Positions 36,825 to 44,737 of a DNA stretch of 64,000 bases are shown piece after piece. Both the position numbers and the translations under genes were made by a program. The stretch lies in contig JBBPYK010000050.1 in assembly GCA_038199985.1 (NCBI GenBank), positions 62,001 to 126,000 of the forward strand. Direction: 5' to 3'. Source of the DNA: Arthrobacter_J sp038199985. Its GTDB lineage: Bacteria; Actinomycetota; Actinomycetes; Actinomycetales; Micrococcaceae. Within the stretch, counting starts at the first letter, position 1, and the number at the start of each line of letters is the position of its first letter. The notes under the pieces were generated by a model. It ran no database searches and was not told the origin of the DNA. It worked only from the letters and a program-made list of their open reading frames with translations.

Positions 36825-36854
36825 CCACTTTACTCCACAGAGCACCACAGTCAA
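36825..36854 (-). promoter_or_regulatory. mraZ promoter with three phased GTGG (MraZ-type) boxes
   Basis: On the minus strand TTGACT (36849-36854), a 16-base spacer and TAAAGT (36827-36832) make a good core promoter. GTGG occurs three times at exact 10-base steps (36845-36848, 36835-36838, 36825-36828), inside the core. In E. coli MraZ binds TGGGN repeats on a 10-base period, so these are likely autoregulatory operators. The rest of the gap 36761-37059 shows nothing else. Confidence 0.75.
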
Positions 36855-37059
36855 CGAGTGTGGCGACGGATTCTACGGCGTGTCGAGCACAGCCCGCGTC
36901 AAACGCCTGAAAAGACGCGAAAAAGAGACCGTAATGTGAATTGCGACAAGGTTGCTCTTTGGCGCCACGAAGGTCCGTTAAATAGCGGAAGACCCCGGGT
37001 ACCGAGGTCTTCTTGCTGAGGCTTGCGTTGGATTCTATTGATCGGGGAGGGAAATGGAG

Positions 37060-37437
37060 CTAGGGCTCACCTTGGCGGCGTTGATCCCATTTCTCCTCCA
37101 GCCCTCCCATAAAGCCACCCCGAGGTGCTGACGCCGATTTGGGTATGGACTGGCCTTTGCCGTGCGACTCGGACCCACCGATCGGACGAACAGTCCCGAA
37201 GTAGACGCTGGCGCCCATGATCAGAAAGCCGCCAACACCAATGAAAATATTTTGGAACGATACGCCGACAAGGAGCACAAGAATGCCGGCCACGCCGACC
37301 AGCGCGCTGAGCACAATTCGACGCGTTGAGAAAGAGCGCCCCGACGACGACATCGAATGAGCAAACCTCGGATCTTCAGCATTTAACTGCTGTTCCAGCT
37401 GTTCAAGCAACCTCTGCTCGTGTTCTGAGAGTGCCAT
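37060..37437 (-). CDS. DUF3040 domain membrane protein
   Basis: 125 residues. The N-terminus ALSEHEQRLLEQLEQQLNAE is the DUF3040 hallmark. Two hydrophobic helices follow near 42-62 and 66-84, then a basic, Gly-rich tail. The function is unknown; the family is common in actinobacteria and often neighbours mraZ or dinB. GGAGG is 5 bases before the ATG at 37437, which is better spaced than the GTG at 37440. Confidence 0.85.
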   Translation of the reverse strand: MALSEHEQRLLEQLEQQLNAEDPRFAHSMSSSGRSFSTRRIVLSALVGVAGILVLLVGVSFQNIFIGVGGFLIMGASVYFGTVRPIGGSESHGKGQSIPKSASAPRGGFMGGLEEKWDQRRQGEP

Positions 37438-37552
37438 CACTGCCTCCTTGCTGAGAAACCACCTGTAAATGCTGTCAACGAACGTCGCAGGGCTGCGGTT
37501 CCCTGTTGTTCAAGGATAGTTCGCATTGGCGATCAGGGCCAGTCGTCAGACC

Positions 37553-38746
37553 CTACTCTACCGGCGGTGGAAGCAGTTCGGCCGGACGAATGACGGAATC
37601 GCCGAAGCGTAAGTTAATCCTGTCCAGAGCCGTTTCGGCAAGTCGCCAATTCTCGTCGCGTCTGTCGATGGTTAGTTGACTCGCCACGGTGGAGGCTACA
37701 ACAAGTTGCTCCGCCCTTAGACCAATTAATCTAACCTTCATCGGGCGGACTCCAAGTCCTTCGAGTAGATTCAGTGCCGATTCATACAGAGCGTGGGCGT
37801 TATCGGATGGTATGGACAGTTTCCGGCTGCGGGTCAGGGTTGTGAAGTCCTCGTATCGCACCTTAATAGATATGGTCCCCGCCGACCTACCAACGGCGCG
37901 GAGTCGATGCGCGGTTTTGTGTGCCAGACGCAGGAGCTCCTGGTGCAGTCTAGAGTCGGCACTCACGTCGTCCGCGAATGTCTCTTCCGCACCGATACTC
38001 TTCTCTTCCTGCACCGGTTGCACCGGTCGTGGGTCTTTGCCCCACGACAGGTCATGAATGTGCAGGCCTGAGACGCCCAATAGGCGCTGAAGTGTTGCGC
38101 GCGGGGTGTTCGCAACATCGAGAACGGTCGATATACCCAGACCAGACAGGACCTTTCGGGACTTCTCACCTACACCCCATAATGCGGAGACCGGCAGGCC
38201 GTGAAGGAACTCCACCGAGTTCGCTGCCGGAATCAGCAGTAGACCATCCGGCTTAGCTCTCGTGGAGGCTATCTTTGCCACGAACTTGGTACTGGCAATT
38301 CCCACAGAAGAAGGCAGCCCGAGCTCGTTGGACACGCGCCGTCGAATAAGACGGCCTATATCTAGAGGAGTGCCGAGCCTTCGGGTGGAACCGGACACGT
38401 CGAGAAATGCTTCGTCGACACTGACCTGCTCCACGAGTGGAGTGATGGAGCGGAAAATTTCCATGACACGGACGGAGATGTCTTTGTACTTGTGTTGGTG
38501 TGGTTCCACAATGACAGCTACCGGACAAAGCCGGCGAGCGGTGGACATCGGCATTGCGGAACGGACACCGTACTTTCGCGCCTCATAGGAAGCGGAGAGC
38601 ACTACCGCGCGTCCCGATGCTGACCCAACGACAACGCATCGACCGCGTAGCTCTGGACGCTCCAGCAGCTCAACTGACACGAAGAAGGCATCCATGTCCA
38701 CGTGCAACACGGGACTGTCTGTATACGCCATCTCAGTACTCGTCAT
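37553..38746 (-). CDS. dinB: DNA polymerase IV (Y family)
   Basis: 397 residues. It is a translesion DNA polymerase. The catalytic motifs are intact: DMDAFFVSVELLERP near residue 17 and SVDEAFLDVSGS near 112. The helix-hairpin-helix region (ALWGVGEKSRKVLSGLGI) lies near 190 and the little-finger domain runs to about 360. GGAGAA stands just before the ATG. No clear LexA box was found upstream (see rejected items). Confidence 0.94.
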   Translation of the reverse strand: MTSTEMAYTDSPVLHVDMDAFFVSVELLERPELRGRCVVVGSASGRAVVLSASYEARKYGVRSAMPMSTARRLCPVAVIVEPHQHKYKDISVRVMEIFRSITPLVEQVSVDEAFLDVSGSTRRLGTPLDIGRLIRRRVSNELGLPSSVGIASTKFVAKIASTRAKPDGLLLIPAANSVEFLHGLPVSALWGVGEKSRKVLSGLGISTVLDVANTPRATLQRLLGVSGLHIHDLSWGKDPRPVQPVQEEKSIGAEETFADDVSADSRLHQELLRLAHKTAHRLRAVGRSAGTISIKVRYEDFTTLTRSRKLSIPSDNAHALYESALNLLEGLGVRPMKVRLIGLRAEQLVVASTVASQLTIDRRDENWRLAETALDRINLRFGDSVIRPAELLPPPVE

Positions 38747-38906
38747 GGTTCTCCAGTTGGCCGTCGAATTCCATGTTCAATGGTAGACGGAGCACCGGAC
38801 ATTCTAGACGGATGCCGGAGTACAGGAGCGGCATTCGGTCAACCCTGCGCATAGACTGTTCAGAGCCTTCCGGCGCCCGTCGACCGACACCACCACGAAG
38901 GACACC

Positions 38907-39467
38907 ATGAGAGCGAACAAGTTCCTGGCACTCAGCTTTGTTGTCGCCGCAGGAATCTCAGCCTGCTCATCACCAGGGTTGGAAGATCCACCTGCCGCTG
39001 CGGGTTCGGAAGCTCTGCAATCCACGTCCACCCCGTCCGCCGACGCTATGGAGACAGAATCCGCCAATGACGCGGCCAGCCCTTCAGTTTCGGCGTCGGC
39101 GCCGGGGTCCCCCTCCCCCTCGTCGAGCGCGCTAGTCGAGCCATTCCCCCTAGACGTCTTGCCGGTTATGGGTGAGTCCACGGTCCTGTCATCGTCCGTG
39201 GACCTGACCGGAGACATGGCAGTTGTCTCTGTGACGGCATCGGTTGATAAGTCCTCGGACGAAGTCCTCGAGTACTATCGCTCGTCGCTGTCGAAGGCAG
39301 GATTTAAAGAACTCAAAGACGAATTCTCCGATGATTCAATTGCCAGCCAGGATTTCTTCCGCAACGGTACAGAAACCATCAACGTCAGCGTCGTGGCCGG
39401 CACCAAGAATCAGAAGGCGTCCGTTTACACCGTAGGCGGTACCCTTCTCACCGAAAGCATGGACTAG
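38907..39467 (+). CDS. Secreted lipoprotein, function unknown
   Basis: 186 residues. A signal peptide (MRANKFLALSFVVAAG) ends in a lipobox ISAC, with Cys at residue 20 as the lipid site. A low-complexity Ser/Pro/Ala region runs to about residue 75, followed by a small globular domain (about 85-186) with DEVLEYYRSSLSKAGFKE. It is probably tethered to the outer face of the membrane. AAGGAC precedes the ATG, and a TAGACT (38852-38857) could be the -10. It is followed 4 bases later by the polyprenyl synthase gene. Confidence 0.8.
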   Translation: MRANKFLALSFVVAAGISACSSPGLEDPPAAAGSEALQSTSTPSADAMETESANDAASPSVSASAPGSPSPSSSALVEPFPLDVLPVMGESTVLSSSVDLTGDMAVVSVTASVDKSSDEVLEYYRSSLSKAGFKELKDEFSDDSIASQDFFRNGTETINVSVVAGTKNQKASVYTVGGTLLTESMD

Positions 39468-39471
39468 CCAG

Positions 39472-40569
39472 ATGGAAGACTCCCAGCCGTTCATCGAAGA
39501 CATCGCCCTCGAGGAGGCTTCTCTACTTCGAAGACTCTCGCAGGAGCTGGATGTTTTTCTTGTTACTCGACAGCACCGGCTGGAAGAAATCTCGGCCTAC
39601 GCCGCAGAACCGGTCCGTGCCATAGCCAGTCTGGCCTCCGGTGGGAAACGCATGCGCGCCAAACTCTGCTATTGGGGCTTTCGCGGCGCAGGCGGATCTG
39701 CCCAGGACCCTGCGATCGTCAGCGCAGGGGCGGGTCTTGAACTCTTTCAGACGGCCGCGTTGATCCACGACGATGTCATCGATAATTCCGATACCCGTCG
39801 GGGTGCACCCAGCGTCCACCGCCGCTTCGCTGAACTCCACCGAGTATCCCGCTGGCACCTGGACGCTAGACGCTTCGGGGAGGGGGCTGCGATTCTATGC
39901 GGGGACATGGCGCTGTCTTTTAGTGAAGAGATCTTCGCTTCGGTCGCGCAGACGTCCCCTAGAGCACGAAACCTCTTCGACACCATGCGCACAGAGGTTA
40001 TGGCGGGACAATACTTGGACATCGTGGAAGAGGCGGCTGGGCCTGGAAGTGATGCCACGACCGCCGTCGAGCGCGCCCGCAATGTACTGCGCTTTAAATC
40101 AGCGAAGTACTCCTCGGAGCACCCACTGGCCATCGGCGGGGCGCTCGCCGGTGCGTCCGTAGCGCAGTTGCAGGCGTACTCAGATTTCTCTCTGCCACTG
40201 GGCGAAGCGTTTCAATTGCGCGATGACATGCTCGGCGTCTTCGGGGATCCTGCTTTCACTGGCAAGCCCGCGGGAGACGACCTGCGCGAAGGCAAACGTA
40301 CAGTCCTCATTGCCTACGCCATCGCGGGCTGCACCGCGGGAGAATGCTCGGACATCGCCGCACTGCTGGGTAATCCTGATCTAGGTGAGACAGGCATCGA
40401 GCACCTCCGCACTATAATTGGCACCTCAGGCGCTAAAAAAGAGACAGAGATGCTGATCGACGAGTTGTTGGAGCGCTCCATCAGCGCTCTCCACGACTTA
40501 CCAGTTAGCCCTCTGGTGAGGGAAGCACTCGGCTCTCTCGCTGAGGCAGCAATTCGCCGCACCGCCTGA
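39472..40569 (+). CDS. Polyprenyl (geranylgeranyl-type) diphosphate synthase
   Basis: 365 residues of an all-helical isoprenyl synthase. It condenses isopentenyl diphosphate with allylic diphosphates. The first Asp-rich motif DDVIDNSDTRRG lies near residue 100 and the second, LRDDMLGVFGD, near 250. GGKRMRAKLCYWG near 57 is the substrate-binding segment. Position matches idsA2 (Rv2173) of M. tuberculosis, near the Rv2175c homologue and the kinase. Chain length cannot be read with confidence. It probably forms an operon with the lipoprotein gene. Confidence 0.9.
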   Translation: MEDSQPFIEDIALEEASLLRRLSQELDVFLVTRQHRLEEISAYAAEPVRAIASLASGGKRMRAKLCYWGFRGAGGSAQDPAIVSAGAGLELFQTAALIHDDVIDNSDTRRGAPSVHRRFAELHRVSRWHLDARRFGEGAAILCGDMALSFSEEIFASVAQTSPRARNLFDTMRTEVMAGQYLDIVEEAAGPGSDATTAVERARNVLRFKSAKYSSEHPLAIGGALAGASVAQLQAYSDFSLPLGEAFQLRDDMLGVFGDPAFTGKPAGDDLREGKRTVLIAYAIAGCTAGECSDIAALLGNPDLGETGIEHLRTIIGTSGAKKETEMLIDELLERSISALHDLPVSPLVREALGSLAEAAIRRTA

Positions 40570-40598
40570 AATCAGATGGCTATCCCACGCGGGAGAAT

Positions 40599-40952
40599 TT
40601 ACCAGGCGAGAGCTTGAGCACGGCGACGAATTTCCGTCTTCCGGCCGCTTCGGAGTGCATCTACAGGCTTACCGGGGAGCGACTCATCGTCTGTGAAGAG
40701 CCAGATGATCATCTCTTCGTCGCTGTATCCGGCGTCTGCCAAGACCATGATGGTCCCCTTAAGGCTCTCGAGGACGCTGCCCTCCATCAGGAAGTCCGCT
40801 GGAACGCTCCGAATGGCACGGTCCCCGATCCGTACTGCTATGAGGGACCGGTCGTTTATCAGGCCATGCACTTGGGTGATGGAGGCGCCCAACTGCTGGG
40901 CGACGTCGGGCAATGGGAGCCAATGGGGTACAAGATTCTCGAAATCGTTCAC
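40599..40952 (-). CDS. Rv2175c-like DNA-binding protein
   Basis: 117 residues. A winged helix-turn-helix (LPLPDVAQQLGASITQVHGL) sits at the N-terminus. The C-terminal half (DAGYSDEEMIIWLFTDDESL, then GKPVDALRSGRKTEIRRRAQ) matches Rv2175c of M. tuberculosis, a DNA-binding protein phosphorylated by the neighbouring kinase PknL. This homologue lacks the N-terminal extension that carries the phosphothreonine in Rv2175c. It starts at GTG 40952 with GAGGA immediately before it, too close for a normal ribosome site. It converges with the polyprenyl synthase. Confidence 0.85.
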   Translation of the reverse strand: MNDFENLVPHWLPLPDVAQQLGASITQVHGLINDRSLIAVRIGDRAIRSVPADFLMEGSVLESLKGTIMVLADAGYSDEEMIIWLFTDDESLPGKPVDALRSGRKTEIRRRAQALAW

Positions 40953-41061
40953 TCCTCAAGGATCACATGATTTCGCCCTCGGCGGCCACTTCGTGATGTC
41001 GAATCGACGCCCGTAAACCCCGACACGCATATTCAAGACGCATCCGTGGGATTAGAACTGT

Positions 41062-41089
41062 TTGTGCTAAGTGGAAAATAGTGTAGGTT
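41062..41089 (+). promoter_or_regulatory. Putative promoter of the LysM/transglycosylase gene
   Basis: TTGTGC (41062-41067), a 16-base spacer and TAGGTT (41084-41089). It leaves a leader of about 95 bases, in which I found no recognisable riboswitch. Confidence 0.4.
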
Positions 41090-41193
41090 CACATTAGTCA
41101 CGCAAGCATCATCAATCACATCAGTAACATGGGAAACATGCGCGTCGCCACGATGGCCGCGCCGCTGACCACGACCGAATGGGGAAAATGCAC

Positions 41194-42564
41194 ATGCCTT
41201 CTACGCCCGCGCCGGCACGCAAAAACACCACCGCCAGCCGGAGGATACATGCTGCTGTTACCTCTGCTGCCATACCAGCTGTCATACTCTCCTCAGTCGC
41301 CCTGGCCGAACCCGCTACAGCATCCCCGGTCAACCCGGTACAGTTGCGGCTACCCGGCACCATGCCGGCCCAGCTCCCTGTGACCGGCGGCGCTAGCCTC
41401 ATTGCCGCTGCGAAGGTCCCAGCGTTGATTCCCAGCCGGCTCCCATTGGCTAAAACTCACACGACATACACCGTCAAGGCTGGCGACACCATCAGTGCCA
41501 TCGCGTCTCGTCACGGCCTCAACACTGGCAAGCTCCTACAGCTCAATGGGCTGAAGTCACATTCACTCATATTCCCTGGGCAGAAAATCACACTCGGTGG
41601 CTCCGCACCGATGACCAGCCACACGACAAAACCCGCTCCCAGCACCAAGAACACCGCTCCGAAATCCTCCGGTGGCGCGTCTTACATTGTTCGTTCCGGC
41701 GATACGCTCAGCGCTATCGCGGCCCGTCACAATGTGAGTCTGGGAAGCATCCTCTCAGCGAACCGCCTCATGATGACGTCGATTATCTATCCGGGCCAGA
41801 AAATCACTGTCTCGGGCAAGAGCTCCGGTGGGGGGCCCACTCACAGTCCAGGCAAGACTGTGAAGCCGACGACGCCCAAACCGTCGAGCAGCGCACGTTC
41901 ATACACTGTGGTTCCCGGAGACACTCTCAGCGCAATCGCCTCCCGACATGGAATCAGTCTGGGGACCATCCTGTCGGCCAACGGCATCCGCTCTACAGAT
42001 ATCATCCGGCCAGGCCAGAAACTAGCGCTGGGCGGTACAGCGAAAGTTACCAAGACCTCCAACACGGCACCACAAAATCTAGTGCCTTCCTCGTTTCTTA
42101 ACTACACGTACCCGGAAAAAGTTGTGGCTCAGGCCAACGTGAACAAGCAGACGCTCAATTCGATGCCGGCACCCACGCAAGAACAGATGAAAGCCATCAT
42201 CGCTGACACCGCACGCCAGCTGGGCGTGGATCCGGCTCTCGCTCTGGCGTTCTCCTACCAGGAATCAGGGTTCAATCAGCGTGCTGTTTCACCGGCTAAC
42301 GCCATCGGAGCCATGCAGGTCATCCCATCTTCCGGACAGTGGGCATCGGACCTGGTTGGACGGAAACTCAATCTTCTAAACCCCCAGGACAACGCAACAG
42401 CCGGAGTCGCCATCATCCGTGCACTTGTGCGTACCAGCAAGAACCTGGACATCGCAATTGCCTCTTACTATCAAGGGCAGTACTCGGTGTCGAAGCACGG
42501 AATGTACGACGACACGAAGAATTACGTGCGCTCCGTGAAATCACACGTATCCTTGTTCCGCTGA
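41194..42564 (+). CDS. Secreted LysM-repeat lytic transglycosylase
   Basis: 456 residues from the ATG at 41194. A signal peptide (basic n-region, hydrophobic IHAAVTSAAIPAVILSSVAL, likely cut after ATA near residue 43) precedes three LysM repeats near residues 90-134, 162-206 and 236-280, joined by Ser/Thr/Pro/Lys-rich linkers. An SLT-type lytic transglycosylase domain (about 323-456) contains the ALAFSYQESGFNQRAVSP motif with the catalytic Glu, then GAMQVIPSSGQW. It should bind and cleave cell-wall glycan. Start codons at 41179 and 41188 are also in frame; GGGGA fits 41194 best. A strong terminator follows. Confidence 0.9.
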   Translation: MPSTPAPARKNTTASRRIHAAVTSAAIPAVILSSVALAEPATASPVNPVQLRLPGTMPAQLPVTGGASLIAAAKVPALIPSRLPLAKTHTTYTVKAGDTISAIASRHGLNTGKLLQLNGLKSHSLIFPGQKITLGGSAPMTSHTTKPAPSTKNTAPKSSGGASYIVRSGDTLSAIAARHNVSLGSILSANRLMMTSIIYPGQKITVSGKSSGGGPTHSPGKTVKPTTPKPSSSARSYTVVPGDTLSAIASRHGISLGTILSANGIRSTDIIRPGQKLALGGTAKVTKTSNTAPQNLVPSSFLNYTYPEKVVAQANVNKQTLNSMPAPTQEQMKAIIADTARQLGVDPALALAFSYQESGFNQRAVSPANAIGAMQVIPSSGQWASDLVGRKLNLLNPQDNATAGVAIIRALVRTSKNLDIAIASYYQGQYSVSKHGMYDDTKNYVRSVKSHVSLFR

Positions 42565-42579
42565 CACTTGACTTTGGTG

Positions 42580-42608
42580 ACGGGCTCCTCCTTCATGGAG
42601 GCGCCCGT
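42580..42608 (+). terminator. Hairpin terminator after the LysM gene
   Basis: ACGGGC-T-CCTCC pairs with GGAGG-C-GCCCGT around the loop TTCAT, 11 base pairs with one mismatch, 16 bases after the stop. It separates this gene from the kinase. Confidence 0.75.
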
Positions 42609-42653
42609 TCCGATTTAACCCGTGTTCGTCAACGGGCACCGCCCCGATACACG

Positions 42654-42659
42654 TAGGAT
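42654..42659 (+). promoter_or_regulatory. Leaderless promoter -10 (TAGGAT) of the PASTA kinase
   Basis: TAGGAT ends 7 bases before the GTG at 42667, so transcription should start on that codon. It supports this start over the longer open frame from 42622. Confidence 0.6.
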
Positions 42660-42666
42660 CATAAGG

Positions 42667-44727
42667 GTGTACGAGCAGCCGAAGGACCCCCTGTCCGGAT
42701 CCCTTGTGGACGATCGATACCGGGTTCTATCCCGCATCGCCCGCGGTGGCATGTCTACCGTGTATCTGGCAGAAGATGTACGTCTGGAGCGACACGTCGC
42801 CCTGAAAGTGCTCTATCCCCATCTAGCAGACGACGACAGCTTCGTCGACCGTTTCGAGCGGGAAGCAAAATCGGCTGCCCGTTTATCCCACCCCCACGTG
42901 GTCGGAGTATTGGATCAGGGCGTCGACGGCGAGCTCGCGTACCTGGTGATGGAGTACATCCCCGGTCATACACTGAGGGACCTCCTAGATCAACGCCCAA
43001 GACTGACGCCCCGTGTGGCATTCGCTGTTCTGGATTCTGTTATAGAAGGTTTGAGCTCAGCACACGCTGCCGGGATCATTCATCGTGATGTCAAACCGGA
43101 GAACGTGCTGATTTCCGATGATGGCCGTATCAAGATTGCTGATTTTGGCCTCTCTCGTGCGGCTTCCCGCCACACCGGAACCGGGCAGCTGTTCGGGACG
43201 GTGGCTTACCTCTCCCCCGAACTTGTCAGCGGCCAGCCCGCGGATGCACGCAGCGACATCTACGCCGTTGGGGTCATGCTCTATGAAATGTTAACCGGTG
43301 CGCAGCCCTTCACCGGAGAGGACGCGATCCAGGTCGCGTTCGCACACGTCCACCAGCAGGTGCCACCACCATCAGATCTCCTACCGGGCCTCGCTGAAGA
43401 TATCGACGAACTGGTGCAGTGGTGCACGGCTCGCGACGCCGACGAACGGCCCGTCGACGGAGCCGCACTGCTAGGAGAACTTCGACATATACAGGTCACT
43501 CTCCGCGGTGAGCAACTGGACTATGTTCATCCAGATTCAGCGGCAGCCGGCGGAGACATACCGTCCCAGGATGTCGGTGGAAGAAGCACAGACAATGCCA
43601 CTGAAGCTCTCTCCCGCATTGATGACCAGACAACGAACTTTGCGAAGTCGAACAATGCGACCACTGTTATTGCGCCTGCATCGAACCGTACTCAAGCTCT
43701 AACCCTTCCGGGCCAAACGGGACAGAGCCAAGAAGACACGTACAACCGAACACCACGGCAGCAACGACGCTCAGCGAAGGAAAGCCACCGAAATCAGGCA
43801 CGTAGAGCCAGAACCCCGCAGAAGCAGCTGAATGCGGGCAATAAAAACCGCTCTGCCGTCTGGATCGTCGTGGTAGTGCTGCTCGCTGCGGCCGTCGCCG
43901 TCGGCGGTTGGTATTTCGGCGCGGGGCCGGGGGCCCTGACAACGGTCCCCAACGTGAGTAACCAACCAGTCAACGCGGCACAGGACCGCATGGCCGATGT
44001 CGGGCTGGAGTCGAACACCGAAGCCGTGTTCCACGATCAACTGGATCAAGGCAAAGTTGTCTCGACAAAACCTGGCGCGGACACCAAGATCAGAAAGTTT
44101 CGTTCAGTGACGCTCTTTGTTTCCAAAGGGCCGCAATTGTTTACCGTTCCCAATGTCGTTAAGCGCGATGTTGACTCCGCACGTGCGGACATCGAGGGTA
44201 GTCCGCTGTCTGTGGGCGACTTAACCGAGGTCTACAGTGAGACGGTGGCGAGTGGCAATGTTATCGCTCAAAAGCCGAAGGCCGACGAGCAGGTGCGCGC
44301 ATCGGTCAAGGTTGCGCTCACTGTCTCCAAAGGTCGAGAACCAATCCAGGTTCCGGACGTCGTCGGTCTACCCGAGGACGAGGCGCGGCAGGCGCTCGAC
44401 GCAGCACGGCTGCAGACGGTTCTCGCCCCTAACGCAGTTCATGACGCGAAGGTCACCAAGGGCGCAGTCGTCGGCCAAACACCAACCGATGGCACCCTGC
44501 ACCGTGATGAACCCGTGACCCTTACGCTCTCGCTGGGCCCCGAAATGGTCGATGTCCCCAACGTGTTCTTCAAACGGGAGGACGCTGCGGTCAGTACACT
44601 TGAAGACGCCGGATTCACCGTTGAGGTGAAGTATACCTACGGAAAGTCAGTTTTGGGGCTAGTGGCTGGGCAAGACAAAACTGGCTCAGAGCCAAAGGGC
44701 TCCACCGTGACCCTCACAGTTTCCTGA
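42667..44727 (+). CDS. Ser/Thr protein kinase with four PASTA domains
   Basis: 686 residues from GTG 42667. The cytosolic kinase domain (about 14-275) has all key motifs: GGMSTVY glycine loop, VALKVL lysine, HRDVKPENV near residue 138, DFGLSRA near 159 and SPELVSG. A disordered linker leads to one membrane helix near 398-416. Four PASTA repeats follow outside (each opening with a VPNV or VPDV motif), which bind muropeptides or lipid II. By domain layout it is PknB-like, but by position (next to the Rv2175c homologue and aroG) it corresponds to mycobacterial PknL, which lacks PASTA repeats. Likely substrates in the window include GarA and Wag31. Confidence 0.95.
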   Translation: MYEQPKDPLSGSLVDDRYRVLSRIARGGMSTVYLAEDVRLERHVALKVLYPHLADDDSFVDRFEREAKSAARLSHPHVVGVLDQGVDGELAYLVMEYIPGHTLRDLLDQRPRLTPRVAFAVLDSVIEGLSSAHAAGIIHRDVKPENVLISDDGRIKIADFGLSRAASRHTGTGQLFGTVAYLSPELVSGQPADARSDIYAVGVMLYEMLTGAQPFTGEDAIQVAFAHVHQQVPPPSDLLPGLAEDIDELVQWCTARDADERPVDGAALLGELRHIQVTLRGEQLDYVHPDSAAAGGDIPSQDVGGRSTDNATEALSRIDDQTTNFAKSNNATTVIAPASNRTQALTLPGQTGQSQEDTYNRTPRQQRRSAKESHRNQARRARTPQKQLNAGNKNRSAVWIVVVVLLAAAVAVGGWYFGAGPGALTTVPNVSNQPVNAAQDRMADVGLESNTEAVFHDQLDQGKVVSTKPGADTKIRKFRSVTLFVSKGPQLFTVPNVVKRDVDSARADIEGSPLSVGDLTEVYSETVASGNVIAQKPKADEQVRASVKVALTVSKGREPIQVPDVVGLPEDEARQALDAARLQTVLAPNAVHDAKVTKGAVVGQTPTDGTLHRDEPVTLTLSLGPEMVDVPNVFFKREDAAVSTLEDAGFTVEVKYTYGKSVLGLVAGQDKTGSEPKGSTVTLTVS

Positions 44728-44737
44728 ACGGCGACCA

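Noticed and set aside
38765..38800. Possible LexA/SOS box upstream of dinB (TTGAAC then ATTCGA)
   Set aside because: The spacing is 5 instead of 4 and both half-sites deviate from TCGAAC/GTTCGA.
41090..41193. c-di-AMP (ydaO-type) riboswitch before the LysM transglycosylase
   Set aside because: Such genes often carry one, but I cannot find the conserved core elements; a covariance-model scan would decide.
41460..42040. Tandem DNA repeat
   Set aside because: The repetition is explained by three LysM domains; the DNA copies are diverged and not a satellite or CRISPR.
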